This document shows, piece by piece, positions 16,504-29,097 of a stretch of DNA of 64,000 nucleotides (position 1 is its first letter; every line of letters begins with the position of its first letter). A program made the translations under genes and the position numbers. The notes under the pieces were generated by a model, which saw only the letters and a list, made by a program, of their open reading frames with translations, was not told the DNA's origin and did not search any database. The DNA is from Rhodospirillales bacterium (lineage in GTDB: Bacteria; Pseudomonadota; Alphaproteobacteria; Rhodospirillales; Casp-alpha2), in the NCBI GenBank assembly GCA_021775095.1, contig JAJFII010000103.1, positions 124,001-188,000 on the forward strand, written 5' to 3'.

Positions 16504-18531
16504 CTAGTAGTCGAGGAAACTGCGCAGTTTGCGCGAGCGGCTCGGGTGTTTGAGTTTACGCAGGGCCTTGGCTTCGATCTGGCGGATGCGTTCGCGGGTC
16601 ACCGAGAACTGCTGGCCGACTTCTTCGAGCGTGTGGTCGGTGTTCATGCCAATGCCAAAACGCATGCGCAGGACGCGCTCTTCACGGGCCGTCAAACTGG
16701 CCAGAACCCGGGTTGTGGTTTCCCGCAAATTGGCGTGAATGGCCGCGTCCAACGGCTGGACGGCGTTTTTATCTTCGATAAAATCACCTAGGTGACTGTC
16801 TTCTTCGTCGCCGATGGGAGTTTCCAGAGATATCGGTTCCTTGGCGATTTTCAGGACCTTGCGGACCTTCTCCAGTGGCATCGACAATTTGCCGGCCAGT
16901 TCTTCCGGCGTCGGTTCGCGACCGATCTCATGCAGCATTTGCCGCGACGTGCGGACCAGTTTGTTGATCGTCTCGATCATATGGACCGGGATCCGGATGG
17001 TCCGAGCTTGGTCGGCAATGGAGCGCGTGATGGCCTGGCGGATCCACCAGGTGGCATAGGTGGAAAACTTGTAACCCCGGCGATATTCAAATTTATCAAC
17101 CGCCTTCATCAGGCCAATATTACCCTCCTGGATAAGATCCAGGAATTGCAGGCCCCGGTTGGTATATTTTTTGGCAATGGAAATTACCAACCGCAGGTTG
17201 GCCTCGATCATTTCCTTTTTGGCTTTGGTTGCCTCGCGCTCGCCCTTTTGTACGGTCGAGACGATGCGCCGGTATTCGGGGATCGGCAGGCCGGCCTCTT
17301 CGGCAATCTCGGCGATGCTTTTGCGGATATTAAGGATATCGTTGCGGTATTTGTTTAAAAACCGCTCCCAGCCTTTGCCGGGCAGGGCTTCGATACGCTC
17401 CATCCAGGACGGATCCAGTTCCTGGCCCTGGTAATGCTGCAGAAAATCTTCCCGCTTGACCCGACAGTTGGTCGCCATGCGCAGCATTTTGCCTTCATAT
17501 CCGATCAGCACCCGGTTCAACTCATAGGCCTGGGAAACCAACTGCTCAATCCGCGCATTGTTCAGATGGACATCTTCCATCAGCTCGACCAGATCGTGGC
17601 GCAGTTTGTTATAGCGTTTTTCCTGGGCCGGTTTGATCTCGTTGCCGGCCTGCAGGGTTTCGATCCGCACCACCTGGACCTTGTGGAGTTTTTTATAGGT
17701 TTTGGCGATCTTTTCGAAATTCTCAATGACTTCAGGCGTCAGTTTGGCTTCCAAGGCCGACAGGGAAAGATTGTTTTCCGCGTCATCTTCCTCGTTTTCA
17801 TCGACCTCACCCTCCGGCTCGCCAGACGGCGGTCCGGTGCGCACACCAACCGGCACAACATCAACCTTTTTTGCCACCGGCTGGCCATTTTCATCGAGGG
17901 TCGGTTCACCGTCGTCGCCGTCTTCGGTTGCGGCGTTGATCTGCTGGGCGTTGGGGCCTCCGCCGTTGGTCGCATCCAGATCGATGATGTCGCGCAGCAA
18001 CATTTCTTCGTTGACCAGGGCGTCGTGCCACTGAACGATGGCGCGGATCGTCAGCGGGCTTTCGCAAATGCCGCCAATCATCATCTCGCGACCGGCTTCA
18101 ATGCGTTTGGCGATGGCAATCTCGCCCTCGCGCGATAACAGTTCCACCGAACCCATTTCGCGCAAATACATGCGCACCGGGTCGTCAGTACGGCCAAGAT
18201 CCGCCTCGTTTACATTGCCGGCGGCCTTGGTTTCTTCGGGTCCACTTTCGGATTTATCGGCACTCGGGGTTTCTTCAGCATCCTCGTTTTCGACAACGTT
18301 GATGCCCATTTCCGACAACATCGACATGGTGTCTTCAATTTGTTCGGAGGAAACCTGGTCCGGGGGCAGGGCGGTATTTAAATCGTCGTAGGTGACAAAC
18401 CCCTTTTCCTTGCCCTGAGCGACCATTTTCTTAACGGCGGCGCCCATGCTGTCGAGAAGCGGGCTGTCGCCACTTTCTTCTGGAGTTGCTGCTGGTTCGG
18501 CCGGTTTTGCTGCTGTTGCTGCTTTCGCCAA
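16504..18531 (-). CDS. rpoD: RNA polymerase primary sigma factor (sigma-70, RpoD)
   Basis: This protein of about 675 residues directs RNA polymerase to housekeeping promoters. Domains in order are region 1.1 (about 25-90), region 1.2 ([11 protein letters not shown]), a long acidic non-conserved region, region 2 ([36 protein letters not shown] and [12 protein letters not shown]), region 3, and region 4 with the -35-binding helix [17 protein letters not shown]. The frame is open to 18582, but the TTG at 18531 is preferred: GAGG lies 8 nt upstream and the product then starts MAKAAT like other alphaproteobacterial RpoD proteins. The ATG at 18564 is an alternative. It lies 110 bp downstream of dnaG on the same strand, the usual macromolecular-synthesis arrangement. 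Confidence 0.97.
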   Translation of the reverse strand: MAKAATAAKPAEPAATPEESGDSPLLDSMGAAVKKMVAQGKEKGFVTYDDLNTALPPDQVSSEQIEDTMSMLSEMGINVVENEDAEETPSADKSESGPEETKAAGNVNEADLGRTDDPVRMYLREMGSVELLSREGEIAIAKRIEAGREMMIGGICESPLTIRAIVQWHDALVNEEMLLRDIIDLDATNGGGPNAQQINAATEDGDDGEPTLDENGQPVAKKVDVVPVGVRTGPPSGEPEGEVDENEEDDAENNLSLSALEAKLTPEVIENFEKIAKTYKKLHKVQVVRIETLQAGNEIKPAQEKRYNKLRHDLVELMEDVHLNNARIEQLVSQAYELNRVLIGYEGKMLRMATNCRVKREDFLQHYQGQELDPSWMERIEALPGKGWERFLNKYRNDILNIRKSIAEIAEEAGLPIPEYRRIVSTVQKGEREATKAKKEMIEANLRLVISIAKKYTNRGLQFLDLIQEGNIGLMKAVDKFEYRRGYKFSTYATWWIRQAITRSIADQARTIRIPVHMIETINKLVRTSRQMLHEIGREPTPEELAGKLSMPLEKVRKVLKIAKEPISLETPIGDEEDSHLGDFIEDKNAVQPLDAAIHANLRETTTRVLASLTAREERVLRMRFGIGMNTDHTLEEVGQQFSVTRERIRQIEAKALRKLKHPSRSRKLRSFLDY

Positions 18532-18641
18532 TTGATAAACCTCACGTTTGATCGGCTTCCCCATTTTCCGGGTCAAAACCACGGAACAGCCGATACTTGG
18601 TTAGCGTAAAATCGTTCTTTAACTGTCAGGAGATAGGCCTG

Positions 18642-20495
18642 TCAGGCCTGTTCGTCCATTGCCTCATTTATCTTTTGCTGCTTTAACGCCAATAAGCGTC
18701 GCCACGTCTCTTCGGAAGGGTTTTCCGCGACATCGCGTTCAGCTTCTTCAATCTCCGCGATAAGATCCCTACTTCTGATCTGATCAAATGTTTCGTACCA
18801 CCCCGCTTCGGCTTCCTCTAATAAGGCATCGGGCCGCGCGAAATAAGCGTGATCATACACACCTGCACCAAGTAAAGACCTGAGGACTGCTGAATAACCA
18901 CACTGGTTTAGGTGGTTTATAAGGGGTTCAGTTTCAAGGCCTGATTTTGCCGCTAAGGTCTTTAAAACCTCTTGACGGATTTTGTCAAGCTCAGGAAGGG
19001 AAAAACCGATGGTTCCGAGCCGTTCGGAGACATTGTCATAAAGTTCCGGGTGGTTGATCAGGGTGGCGATCAGGATTTCGTCACGGCGTTTGATCATGTT
19101 GACCTTTGCCGCCGGTCCGGCCGCCGTTTCCATATGGACGTTAGATGCCCAGGTCGGACCCCGGCCCCAGGGTTTGCCGCGCCCCGGCTGCCAGCGGTTT
19201 TGACCCCTGGCACTGCCCGAGCGGGGCGCCGGGCTGACCCGCTCGTTAAAGGCTTTCGAGAAATGGTTGCGGACCGTCGGATCCTGTATCGCCCGGGCGT
19301 GATCGGCAAGCCGTTGCTGCAGGGCGGCTTTGTCTTCCGGGGTGTCGGGCAAACGTCCACCGGTTTCCATGCGCCACAGGGCTTCCGACAGGGGGACGGC
19401 GGCGTCGACAACCTCCTGCATGGCCCGTGCCCCCTTGTTTTTGATCAGGCTGTCCGGGTCTTCGCTGGCCGGCAGGGTGGCAAATCGAATGCCGATGCCC
19501 GGTTTGAGCAGGGGCAACGCACGGACTGCGGCCTTGCCGGCCGCCGCCTGGCCGGCCCGGTCACCGTCAAAACACAGGACCGGCTCGGGCACGATCTTCC
19601 ACAGCAAGCGGATCTGGTCTTCGGTCATGGCGGTGCCGAGCGGTGCCACCGCATGGTGAAATCCGGCCTGATAGAGGGCAATAACATCCATATATCCTTC
19701 GGTGACCAGAACCGTGGCGGCCTGACGTGCCGCCGGACCAGCAAGATGCAGGCCATAAAGTTCCCGGCCCTTGTGGAACAGCGGGGTTTCCGGCGAGTTC
19801 AGGTATTTCGGTTCGCCACTGCCGATGATCCGTCCGCCAAAGGCAATCACCCGGCCCCGGCGATCCCAAATGGGAAACATCACCCGGCTGCGGAAGCGAT
19901 CATAACTGTCCATGCCGCGGCCCCGGTCCTCGGTCGGTTTGATCAGCAATCCGGCCGATATCATCTGTTCTTCGCTGATGGTTTCGCGCAATAAAGCGGT
20001 CTTGAGGGAACCTCGGGTGTCCGGAGAATAACCCACCCTGAACGTTTTTAAGGTCGCCCGGTCAAGCCCGCGCGAGGTCAGATAATCCAGGGCACCGCGG
20101 CCTTCCGGCATGTAGAGCATTTTTTCAAAATACGCCGCTGCGGGTTCCGTGACCTCATAAAGGGTTTGTTTTTTGCGTTCGCGTTCGCGCTGTTCCGGGG
20201 TTTCATCGGGAATTTCCATGCCCGCTTCGAAAGCCAGTTTTTCAACCGCTTCGCGAAACCCCAAACCTTCCGTTTCCATGACAAAATCAAAGGCGCTGCC
20301 GTGCGATTGGCAACCGAAACAATGATAAAACCCCTTGTCTTCGTTGAGGGTAAAGGACGGTGTTTTTTCGTTGTGGAAGGGGCAAAGGCCTGAGTATTCA
20401 TGGCCTTTTTTGACCAGTTTAACCCGCTTGCCGACAATCTCAGCAAGGCTGGTGCGGTTTTTTACGTCATCGAGAAATTGCGGTGAAAATGCCAT
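18642..20495 (-). CDS. dnaG: DNA primase
   Basis: This 617-residue protein makes RNA primers at the replication fork. The N-terminal zinc-binding domain carries CPFHNEKTPSF and HCFGC (residues about 37-65). The catalytic core follows with the EGYMD Toprim motif near 265-270, FDGDRAG near 310 and DPDSL. The C-terminal helicase-interacting part is shorter and less conserved. The ATG is standard, and no protein-coding gene intervenes before rpoD, which lies immediately downstream. Confidence 0.97.
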   Translation of the reverse strand: MAFSPQFLDDVKNRTSLAEIVGKRVKLVKKGHEYSGLCPFHNEKTPSFTLNEDKGFYHCFGCQSHGSAFDFVMETEGLGFREAVEKLAFEAGMEIPDETPEQRERERKKQTLYEVTEPAAAYFEKMLYMPEGRGALDYLTSRGLDRATLKTFRVGYSPDTRGSLKTALLRETISEEQMISAGLLIKPTEDRGRGMDSYDRFRSRVMFPIWDRRGRVIAFGGRIIGSGEPKYLNSPETPLFHKGRELYGLHLAGPAARQAATVLVTEGYMDVIALYQAGFHHAVAPLGTAMTEDQIRLLWKIVPEPVLCFDGDRAGQAAAGKAAVRALPLLKPGIGIRFATLPASEDPDSLIKNKGARAMQEVVDAAVPLSEALWRMETGGRLPDTPEDKAALQQRLADHARAIQDPTVRNHFSKAFNERVSPAPRSGSARGQNRWQPGRGKPWGRGPTWASNVHMETAAGPAAKVNMIKRRDEILIATLINHPELYDNVSERLGTIGFSLPELDKIRQEVLKTLAAKSGLETEPLINHLNQCGYSAVLRSLLGAGVYDHAYFARPDALLEEAEAGWYETFDQIRSRDLIAEIEEAERDVAENPSEETWRRLLALKQQKINEAMDEQA

Positions 20496-20628
20496 GGGTT
20501 GCCTGATCTTCCAACGGAATGCGCCAATTTACGGGGCCAGCGCCAGCAAAGACAGGACAAGTTATCCCGGTAATTCCCAGTTAACCCACAGGCCACAATC
20601 CGTCCGCAGGGGAGGTCCTGGTTGCGAC

Positions 20629-21084
20629 CTATCCCAGCCGGTCTTTGATCGCGCCACCGGCTTTGCCAAAATCCATGCGGCCTGCGTGGTTGGCTTTTAG
20701 AAGGCCCATGACTTTGCCCATATCTTTGATGCTTTCGGCACCCACTTCACTGATCGCCGCGTCGATTGCGGCGGCGGTTTCCTCGGGGCTGAGCTGCGCC
20801 GGCATAAACTTTTCAATGATCGAAATTTCTTCGGCTTCCTGCTGCGCCAGCTCCATGCGGTTGCCTTTTTGGTACATGACAATGGAGTCGCGCCGTTGTT
20901 TGACCATCGATTGCAACAAGCCCAGAATATCGGCGTCGCCAATGCCTTCCGAATTGCCCTTGGCCCTGGCGGCGATGTCGCGATCCTTGAGGGCCGCCAA
21001 AATAAGCCGAAGTGTGGAAACACAACGTGTATCCTTGTCTTTCATGGCCTTGGTCAACGCACCTTTGATGTCATCGCGCAGCAT
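20629..21084 (-). CDS. GatB/YqeY domain protein
   Basis: This 151-residue small helical protein starts MLRDDIKGALTKAMKDKD and contains the EISIIEKFMPAQLS region typical of YqeY. The domain is shared with the C-terminus of the GatB amidotransferase subunit and is thought to bind tRNA-like substrates; its role as a free protein is not established. The ATG at 21084 is chosen over the longer frame to 21138 because the family starts here and a GGTGA site precedes it. It lies upstream of dnaG on the same strand, as in many alphaproteobacteria. Confidence 0.93.
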   Translation of the reverse strand: MLRDDIKGALTKAMKDKDTRCVSTLRLILAALKDRDIAARAKGNSEGIGDADILGLLQSMVKQRRDSIVMYQKGNRMELAQQEAEEISIIEKFMPAQLSPEETAAAIDAAISEVGAESIKDMGKVMGLLKANHAGRMDFGKAGGAIKDRLG

Positions 21085-21366
21085 GAGATCACCCGTTGTT
21101 ATTTCTGGAAAGGCGGAGATTACCCAAATTCGCACCAAAGTGCAACCGAAACAAACTTTTTAAGTATTTGAAAATAAACGAAATTTTCTTTTCATTGAGT
21201 CTTGACCTTGGCAGGGCTTTTGCTTAGAAACGCCGAAATCCAGCCTCTTACCGCTGCGGTAGTACCTAATGACAGATCGATACATAAACTCTTCCTCCAA
21301 TGGGGTGATTCTCCAGGGGGATGACCGTTTGTCGGTGTCTGGCATAAATTCAAAGGAACGGCACAC

Positions 21367-22524
21367 GTGACAGATACACCTGAATGGGCCGATGCGGCGC
21401 TGGTACTGGGCGATGGCGAGGTGTTTTGGGGGCGCGGTGCCGGGGCACCGGGGTTGGCCGTTGGCGAGGTTTGTTTTAATACCGCGCTCACCGGATATCA
21501 GGAAATCCTGACGGACGCCAGTTATGCCGGGCAAATCGTTACCTTCACCTTTCCTCATATTGGCAATGTCGGTACCACAGCCGAAGACATGGAAACCATC
21601 ACCCCGGCAGCCCGCGGCTGTGTTTTGAAACACGATATTACCGAACCATCGAACTGGCGCTCGACCCAGCATCTGGACGCCTGGTTAAAGGCCATGAAGC
21701 TGATCGCCGTCACCGGCATCGATACCCGCCGGTTAACCCGCCACATCCGCGATCACGGGGCACCGTCGGGAACGGTTGTTTTCGCCGCCGACGGCAATCT
21801 CGATATTCCCCTGGCGCTGGCCGCAGCACGAGACTGGCCCGGTCTGCAGGGCATGGATTTGGCCAAGCAGGTGTCGTGCCGTCAATCCTATTCGTGGGAC
21901 CAGTCGGAATGGACGATTGCCAGCGGTTTTGGGCGACAAACAAATCCCAAATATCACGTGGTTGCCGTGGATTTTGGGGCCAAGCAGAACATTCTTCGCT
22001 GCCTCGCATCGGCCGGCTGTCGGGTCACCGTGGTGCCGGCCATTGCCACGGCCGAAGAGATATTGGCGTTCAATCCGGACGGCGTGTTCCTGTCCAACGG
22101 TCCTGGCGATCCGGCGGCGACGGGTGTCTATGCGGTGCCCATGGTCCAGGGCATTCTGGCAAGCGGTAAACCGCTGTTTGGTATCTGTTTGGGCCACCAA
22201 ATACTGGCGCTGGCGCTCGGGGCGAAAACCCACAAAATGGAAAAAGGTCACCGCGGTGCCAACCAACCGGTCAAGGACCTGGAAACCGGAAAAGTTGAGA
22301 TCACCAGTCAAAATCACGGGTTTGTCGTCGATCCGGCGCGCCTGCCGGCGGGCGTCAGTGAAACCCATCGGTCGTTGTTCGATGGCACTTTGGAAGGTCT
22401 GAAAGTCGATGGCAAACCGGTGTTCTCCGTGCAACACCACCCGGAAGCCTCCCCCGGCCCCCAGGACAGCCACTACCTGTTCGACCGGTTTGTTGGGATG
22501 ATTGCGGATCATGGGGTTGGATAA
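21367..22524 (+). CDS. carA: Carbamoyl-phosphate synthase small (glutaminase) subunit
   Basis: This 385-residue subunit hydrolyses glutamine and passes ammonia to CarB for arginine and pyrimidine synthesis. The N-terminal CarA domain (CFNTALTGYQEILTDASYAGQ) is followed by a class I glutamine amidotransferase domain with the nucleophile in GICLGHQ and the His/Glu pair in HHPEASPGP. The GTG start at 21367 is preceded by AAGGAA at 9 nt. In most relatives carB follows closely; here 765 bp of repeat elements and an endonuclease gene intervene. Confidence 0.97.
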   Translation: MTDTPEWADAALVLGDGEVFWGRGAGAPGLAVGEVCFNTALTGYQEILTDASYAGQIVTFTFPHIGNVGTTAEDMETITPAARGCVLKHDITEPSNWRSTQHLDAWLKAMKLIAVTGIDTRRLTRHIRDHGAPSGTVVFAADGNLDIPLALAAARDWPGLQGMDLAKQVSCRQSYSWDQSEWTIASGFGRQTNPKYHVVAVDFGAKQNILRCLASAGCRVTVVPAIATAEEILAFNPDGVFLSNGPGDPAATGVYAVPMVQGILASGKPLFGICLGHQILALALGAKTHKMEKGHRGANQPVKDLETGKVEITSQNHGFVVDPARLPAGVSETHRSLFDGTLEGLKVDGKPVFSVQHHPEASPGPQDSHYLFDRFVGMIADHGVG

Positions 22525-22536
22525 TGATAATTAAGC

Positions 22537-22986
22537 TTATTCCCTCCCCCCTTGTGGGGGCGGGTCCGGGTGGGGGGTGAAGCGGGGGAAAAGGGTGCGA
22601 AGGGTGAAGGAACGGGCACGGGCGCTCAGAGCCAACCAGACGGACGCCGAACTGGCGCTTTGGCAGCGACTTCGCAAACGGCAGCTCGAAGGGTTTCGGT
22701 TTCGCCGACAGGTTCCTATGGGGTCTTATTTTGCAGATTTTGTTTGCCATTCGGCGAAGTTGGTTATTGAAGTGGATGGCGGTCAGCACGGGGAAAACAG
22801 AACCTACGATGCGGTTCGGACAACGCGGATGGAAGAAGGCGGATATCAGGTTTTGCGGTTTTGGAATAACGATGTTCTTAGGAACATGGACGGTGTCCTT
22901 GAGGTGGTTCGAGCCAAGCTTTTAGAGAGCGGTAAAACCTGAGGGCACCCCCACCCTAACCCTCCCCCATCGAGGGGGAGGGGACG
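22537..22986 (+). mobile_element. Transposon-like cassette: G/C-run inverted repeats around a DUF559 gene
   Basis: About 40 bp at each end (22537-22580 and 22946-22986) form terminal inverted repeats of C-runs and G-runs. Each contains its own small palindrome (five or more C, a four-base TTGT or ATCG centre, then five G). The only gene between them, the DUF559 endonuclease, starts inside the left repeat and stops at the edge of the right one. No transposase is present. The same left and right ends recur at 23024-23183 around a nearly empty interior. That pattern indicates an autonomous-like copy beside a shrunken derivative. Confidence 0.7.
22577..22942 (+). CDS. DUF559 (Vsr-like) endonuclease domain protein
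   Basis: This 121-residue protein has a PD-(D/E)XK nuclease-like fold related to very-short-patch-repair endonucleases. Visible hallmarks are LRANQTDAELALWQRLR near residues 16-33, RFRRQVPMGSYFADFVC, the catalytic-type strand KLVIEVDGGQH near 63-73 and VLRFWNNDVLRNMDGVL. GTG at 22577 lies within the left repeat; GTG at 22604, with GAAGG upstream, is an equally good start. No partner methylase is adjacent. Function is unproven: DUF559 proteins are often found as solitary genes in repeat-rich intergenic DNA. A role in spreading the flanking repeats is an inference. Confidence 0.85.
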   Translation: MKRGKRVRRVKERARALRANQTDAELALWQRLRKRQLEGFRFRRQVPMGSYFADFVCHSAKLVIEVDGGQHGENRTYDAVRTTRMEEGGYQVLRFWNNDVLRNMDGVLEVVRAKLLESGKT

Positions 22987-23023
22987 CGTTGGAGTTTGTG
23001 GCTGGGTGTGAAATTGGACGCCC

Positions 23024-23183
23024 TTATTCCCTCCCCCCTTGTGGGGGAGGGTCAGGGTGGGGGGTGAAGCGGGGGAAAAGGTTCAGTTGCTGGCTCAACT
23101 GGCCATCGGAGGAAAAGTTCAGAGACCGGTAAAACCTGAGGGCGCACCCCCATCCCGACCTTCCCCCATCAAGGGGGAAGGGG
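23024..23183. mobile_element. Internally deleted derivative (MITE-like) of the DUF559 cassette
   Basis: The left 58 bp (23024-23081) match 22537-22594 except at two bases. The right part (23121-23183) matches 22925-22986, including the last codons and stop of the DUF559 gene, with several substitutions. Only about 40 bp separate these ends. The simplest reading is a copy of the cassette that lost almost the whole endonuclease gene but kept both termini. Confidence 0.7.
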
Positions 23184-23223
23184 TTAATTGCGGAAGGTGC
23201 CGTTGATTTGATAAACCTCCGTC

Positions 23224-23263
23224 ATTGCCACCCCTCTTGTGGGGGAGGGCCGTGGTGGGGGGA
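23224..23263. repeat. Solo end of the G/C-run repeat next to carB
   Basis: A degenerate single copy of the left-end palindrome (CTTGTGGGGGAGGG followed by a G run) ends 26 bp before the carB start codon. The carB ribosome site GAAGAGG lies just outside it. Confidence 0.6.
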
Positions 23264-23289
23264 AATAAACAGAGAAATGAAGAGGCAAC

Positions 23290-26550
<3,261 letters not shown>

Positions 26551-26659
26551 ATACGCGGATTTTTATTTCTAGGTAGATTGTCCTTCTGTCGCACCTTGAA
26601 ACTCAGGGTGTCGGAAGCGGCATATTGTTTGATAACGATGAAACTAAGGTGAATAGGCC

Positions 26660-27133
26660 ATGGAAAAGGTCCCCATGACCCGAGACGGGTTGACGGTGTT
26701 GGAAGCGGAATTAAGAAAGTTAAAAAATGAAGAACGGCTTTCGATTATTCGGGCCATTGCGGAAGCCCGTGAACATGGCGATTTGTCAGAGAACGCCGAG
26801 TACCATGCGGCCCGCGAACGCCAAAGTTTTGTAGAAGGCCGGATCACCGAGCTGGAGGGTGTGGTCAGTTGCGCGGAAGTCATTGATCCGTCAAAACTGA
26901 GCGGCGATACGGTGCGTTTTGGCGCAACCGTTATGATCGCCGACGAGGATACGGATGAAGAGCTGACCTACCAGATCGTCGGTGCCTACGAGGCCGATAT
27001 AACCCAGGGCAAGATTTCCGTTACCTCACCCATGTCGCGGGCGATGATTGGCAAAAGCGTCGGTGATTCCATAGAAGTTGCGGCACCTGGCGGGGCCAAG
27101 GGTTATGAAATTTGTGATGTGAACTACAAATAA
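26660..27133 (+). CDS. greA: Transcription elongation factor GreA
   Basis: This 157-residue protein rescues backtracked RNA polymerase by stimulating transcript cleavage. The N-terminal coiled coil carries the conserved acidic tip ([15 protein letters not shown] near residues 35-50), and the C-terminal globular domain contains [10 protein letters not shown] and [14 protein letters not shown]. Length is standard. AGGTG precedes the ATG. The carA-carB-greA order is common in alphaproteobacteria. Confidence 0.97.
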   Translation: MEKVPMTRDGLTVLEAELRKLKNEERLSIIRAIAEAREHGDLSENAEYHAARERQSFVEGRITELEGVVSCAEVIDPSKLSGDTVRFGATVMIADEDTDEELTYQIVGAYEADITQGKISVTSPMSRAMIGKSVGDSIEVAAPGGAKGYEICDVNYK

Positions 27134-27221
27134 CCCATGGCGTCCCGATTACGTCCCAAGGGCGTCGCCAAGGGGCGGTCACGGATCGCAGTCTGAGGTT
27201 TGATGTTGATGGACGATATAT

Positions 27222-27860
27222 TTACTCGTCTTTGCGGTGAAAAATAACCGAAAAATTGTTGGCCGGCATGCGCACGGTTTTCATCAGTTGAAAGTTTTGT
27301 TTCAGGGCTTCCTCGGCAACGTCATCAAGATTTCGCACCCCCCATTGCGGATTGTCGGTTTGCAGGGATAAATCAAAGTCCGCATTGGACTGCGCCACAT
27401 GCACGCCGCCGACTTTAAAGGGCCCGTATAGATACAGCACGCCGCCCGGCGGTAAAACCCGGCCGGCGTTGCGAAGCAATCCACGGGTCGCCGCCCAGGG
27501 CGAAATGTGGATCATGTTTATCGATAGGATCGCCGTTAAATCGCGAATATGCGCGATCGACCAGATATCCACACGGGCGTCGATATCGACGGCCGGCTGG
27601 ACCTGTTTTTCGACATTGTGCGCCAGACGCCAGGCGTCAATGGAGGCGCGAGCTGCCGGTTCAGGATCGCTCGGCTGCCAGCTGAGCTGTGGCAGATGTT
27701 GAGCAAAATAGTTGATATGCTGGCCCGACCCCGAGGCAATTTCCAGCACGGTGCCCTGTTCCGGCAAACAGTCTCTTAAGACGTCGAGGATCACTTCGCG
27801 GTTGCGTGACGTGGCCGGATAATCGAGCCGCTGGTCGGCATTTTCATTGGAATTTGTCAT
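27222..27860 (-). CDS. DUF938 SAM-dependent methyltransferase-like protein
   Basis: This 212-residue protein starts MTNSNENADQR and has the class I methyltransferase motif I VLEIASGSGQHINYF near residues 38-52, motif II-like WQPSDPEP and a downstream SINMIHISPW. This matches the DUF938 family, whose substrate is unknown. The frame is open further upstream to 27950, but the hydrophobic extension is unlike the family and would nearly abut the divergent gene at 27956. It converges on greA. Confidence 0.87.
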   Translation of the reverse strand: MTNSNENADQRLDYPATSRNREVILDVLRDCLPEQGTVLEIASGSGQHINYFAQHLPQLSWQPSDPEPAARASIDAWRLAHNVEKQVQPAVDIDARVDIWSIAHIRDLTAILSINMIHISPWAATRGLLRNAGRVLPPGGVLYLYGPFKVGGVHVAQSNADFDLSLQTDNPQWGVRNLDDVAEEALKQNFQLMKTVRMPANNFSVIFHRKDE

Positions 27861-27955
27861 GCCGATATAGGTAAGTGCCAGAACCATTTGACGCAAGAGA
27901 AACCGCAAAAAACATAGGGTTGCAGATAAGGTAACAGGTATGGTAGGCACTTCCT

Positions 27956-28414
27956 ATGATTGACCGTATACGTAAAATGGTGCTCGGCACAAACGTCCCG
28001 GAACCACAGGATAAAACCCTGCTATCGGATGGCGACGCTGCGGCTGCGGCGCTACTGGTCGAAGTTGCCTGTATCGATGGCGATTTTGATGACAAGGAAC
28101 GCAAAACCATTGCCGCGCTGATGGCCCGGCGATTTAATCTCGATGTGGGTGATGTTGTAAAATTGATTGTCGACGCCAGCCAGGCGGTCGACCGATCGAT
28201 TGACCATTATCGGTTCGTCAGCAAAGTTAACAGCGCCTATAAGCATGAGGCAAAAATTGAGTTGATGGAAATGCTGTGGGAAGTCACCTATGCGGACGGC
28301 AAAATTCATGATTTTGAAGCCAATTTAATGCGCCGCTTATCGGGATTAATGCATATCTCTGATCGGCAAGCTGGGGAAGCGCGAAAAAGAGTACGCGAGC
28401 GTCTGGACATCTGA
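27956..28414 (+). CDS. TerB-like (tellurite resistance TerB fold) protein
   Basis: This 152-residue all-helical protein has two TerB repeats with acidic helix-turn motifs, ACIDGDFDDKERKTI near residues 37-51 and VTYADGKIHDFEANLM near 104-119, which probably bind a divalent metal. It is divergent from the DUF938 gene with a 95-bp spacer. Stand-alone TerB-like proteins are common in alphaproteobacteria and their function is not settled; nothing here links it to tellurite. Confidence 0.85.
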   Translation: MIDRIRKMVLGTNVPEPQDKTLLSDGDAAAAALLVEVACIDGDFDDKERKTIAALMARRFNLDVGDVVKLIVDASQAVDRSIDHYRFVSKVNSAYKHEAKIELMEMLWEVTYADGKIHDFEANLMRRLSGLMHISDRQAGEARKRVRERLDI

Positions 28415-28435
28415 GTTCAGGGCGCTTAAACCGGG

Positions 28436-28458
28436 ACGGGCCATCGGTTTTGGCCCGT
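28436..28458 (+). other. Hairpin in the spacer before the ferredoxin gene
   Basis: ACGGGCC and GGCCCGT form a perfect 7-bp stem with a 9-nt loop, 27 bp before the ferredoxin start. There is no T tract, so it may be a weak terminator or an RNA processing or stability element between the TerB-like gene and the ferredoxin gene. Confidence 0.45.
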
Positions 28459-28484
28459 AGAATGATTATCTAACGGAGAGTTTT

Positions 28485-28820
28485 ATGACCTACGTCGTTG
28501 TTGAAAATTGTATCAAGTGTAAATACCAGGACTGCGTCGAGGTTTGCCCGGTCGATTGTTTTTATGTGGGTGAAAACTTTTTGGTAATTCATCCCGATGA
28601 ATGTATCGATTGCGGCGTTTGTGAGCCCGAGTGCCCGGCCGAGGCGATTTTGCCGGACACCGAACCCGGCGTCGAAAAGTGGCTTGAAATCAATGCCAAA
28701 TATGCGTCCGAATGGCCGAATATTACCCATAAGGGCGAATCCCCGGCCGACGGTGCGGACTGGGACGGCAAACCCGGTAAGGCCGAACTGTTGAGCCCGA
28801 ATCCGGGCCAGGGTGAATAA
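28485..28820 (+). CDS. fdxA: 7Fe-type ferredoxin (FdxA)
   Basis: This 111-residue electron carrier starts [22 protein letters not shown] and continues [14 protein letters not shown]. It matches the Azotobacter ferredoxin I type, with one [3Fe-4S] and one [4Fe-4S] cluster and a C-terminal extension after residue 60. GGAGAG precedes the ATG. A strong terminator follows. The adjacent carD order is frequent in alphaproteobacteria. Confidence 0.96.
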   Translation: MTYVVVENCIKCKYQDCVEVCPVDCFYVGENFLVIHPDECIDCGVCEPECPAEAILPDTEPGVEKWLEINAKYASEWPNITHKGESPADGADWDGKPGKAELLSPNPGQGE

Positions 28821-28831
28821 TATTTAAAAAT

Positions 28832-28865
28832 AGCCCCTAGGGTTTCTGAGGGGCTGTTTTTTATC
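28832..28865 (+). terminator. Rho-independent terminator after fdxA
   Basis: AGCCCCT (28832-28838) pairs with AGGGGCT (28849-28855) and is followed by G and a T-rich tract, 11 bp after the fdxA stop. Confidence 0.88.
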
Positions 28866-29097
28866 TGTTTTTGTGTTATATTCAGGTTGTGCCGGAAGCG
28901 GAAGATCAACGGCGATCTTCTGGATTTTCGGTCTATGGCTATCTGGATGAAAATGCCAAATAATCACCCATCCAATCGGATGTAAGAAATTTAAGTGTGT
29001 ACGCCGCCGCGCAAGATAACGCAGGCGGCCTTTGTTTTGACCAATCGGTGGATTTGTTTCGGCAAATTCCACGGATAATCTTGGAGTTCAAAAGACT

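Noticed and set aside
18972-19994. 340-residue open frame on the plus strand, antisense to dnaG
   Set aside because: It lies wholly inside dnaG, has no recognisable domain or ribosome site, and is explained by codon bias on the other strand. The same holds for 16792-17358 and 17434-18138 over rpoD.
21160-21672. Minus-strand open frame across the carA promoter and 5' end
   Set aside because: It overlaps most of the carA N-terminus, lacks a domain and has no ribosome site.
22537-23263. CRISPR-like interpretation of the repeated G/C-run palindromes
   Set aside because: Spacing is irregular, the repeats are inverted pairs around a gene, there are no unique equal-length spacers, and no cas genes are nearby.
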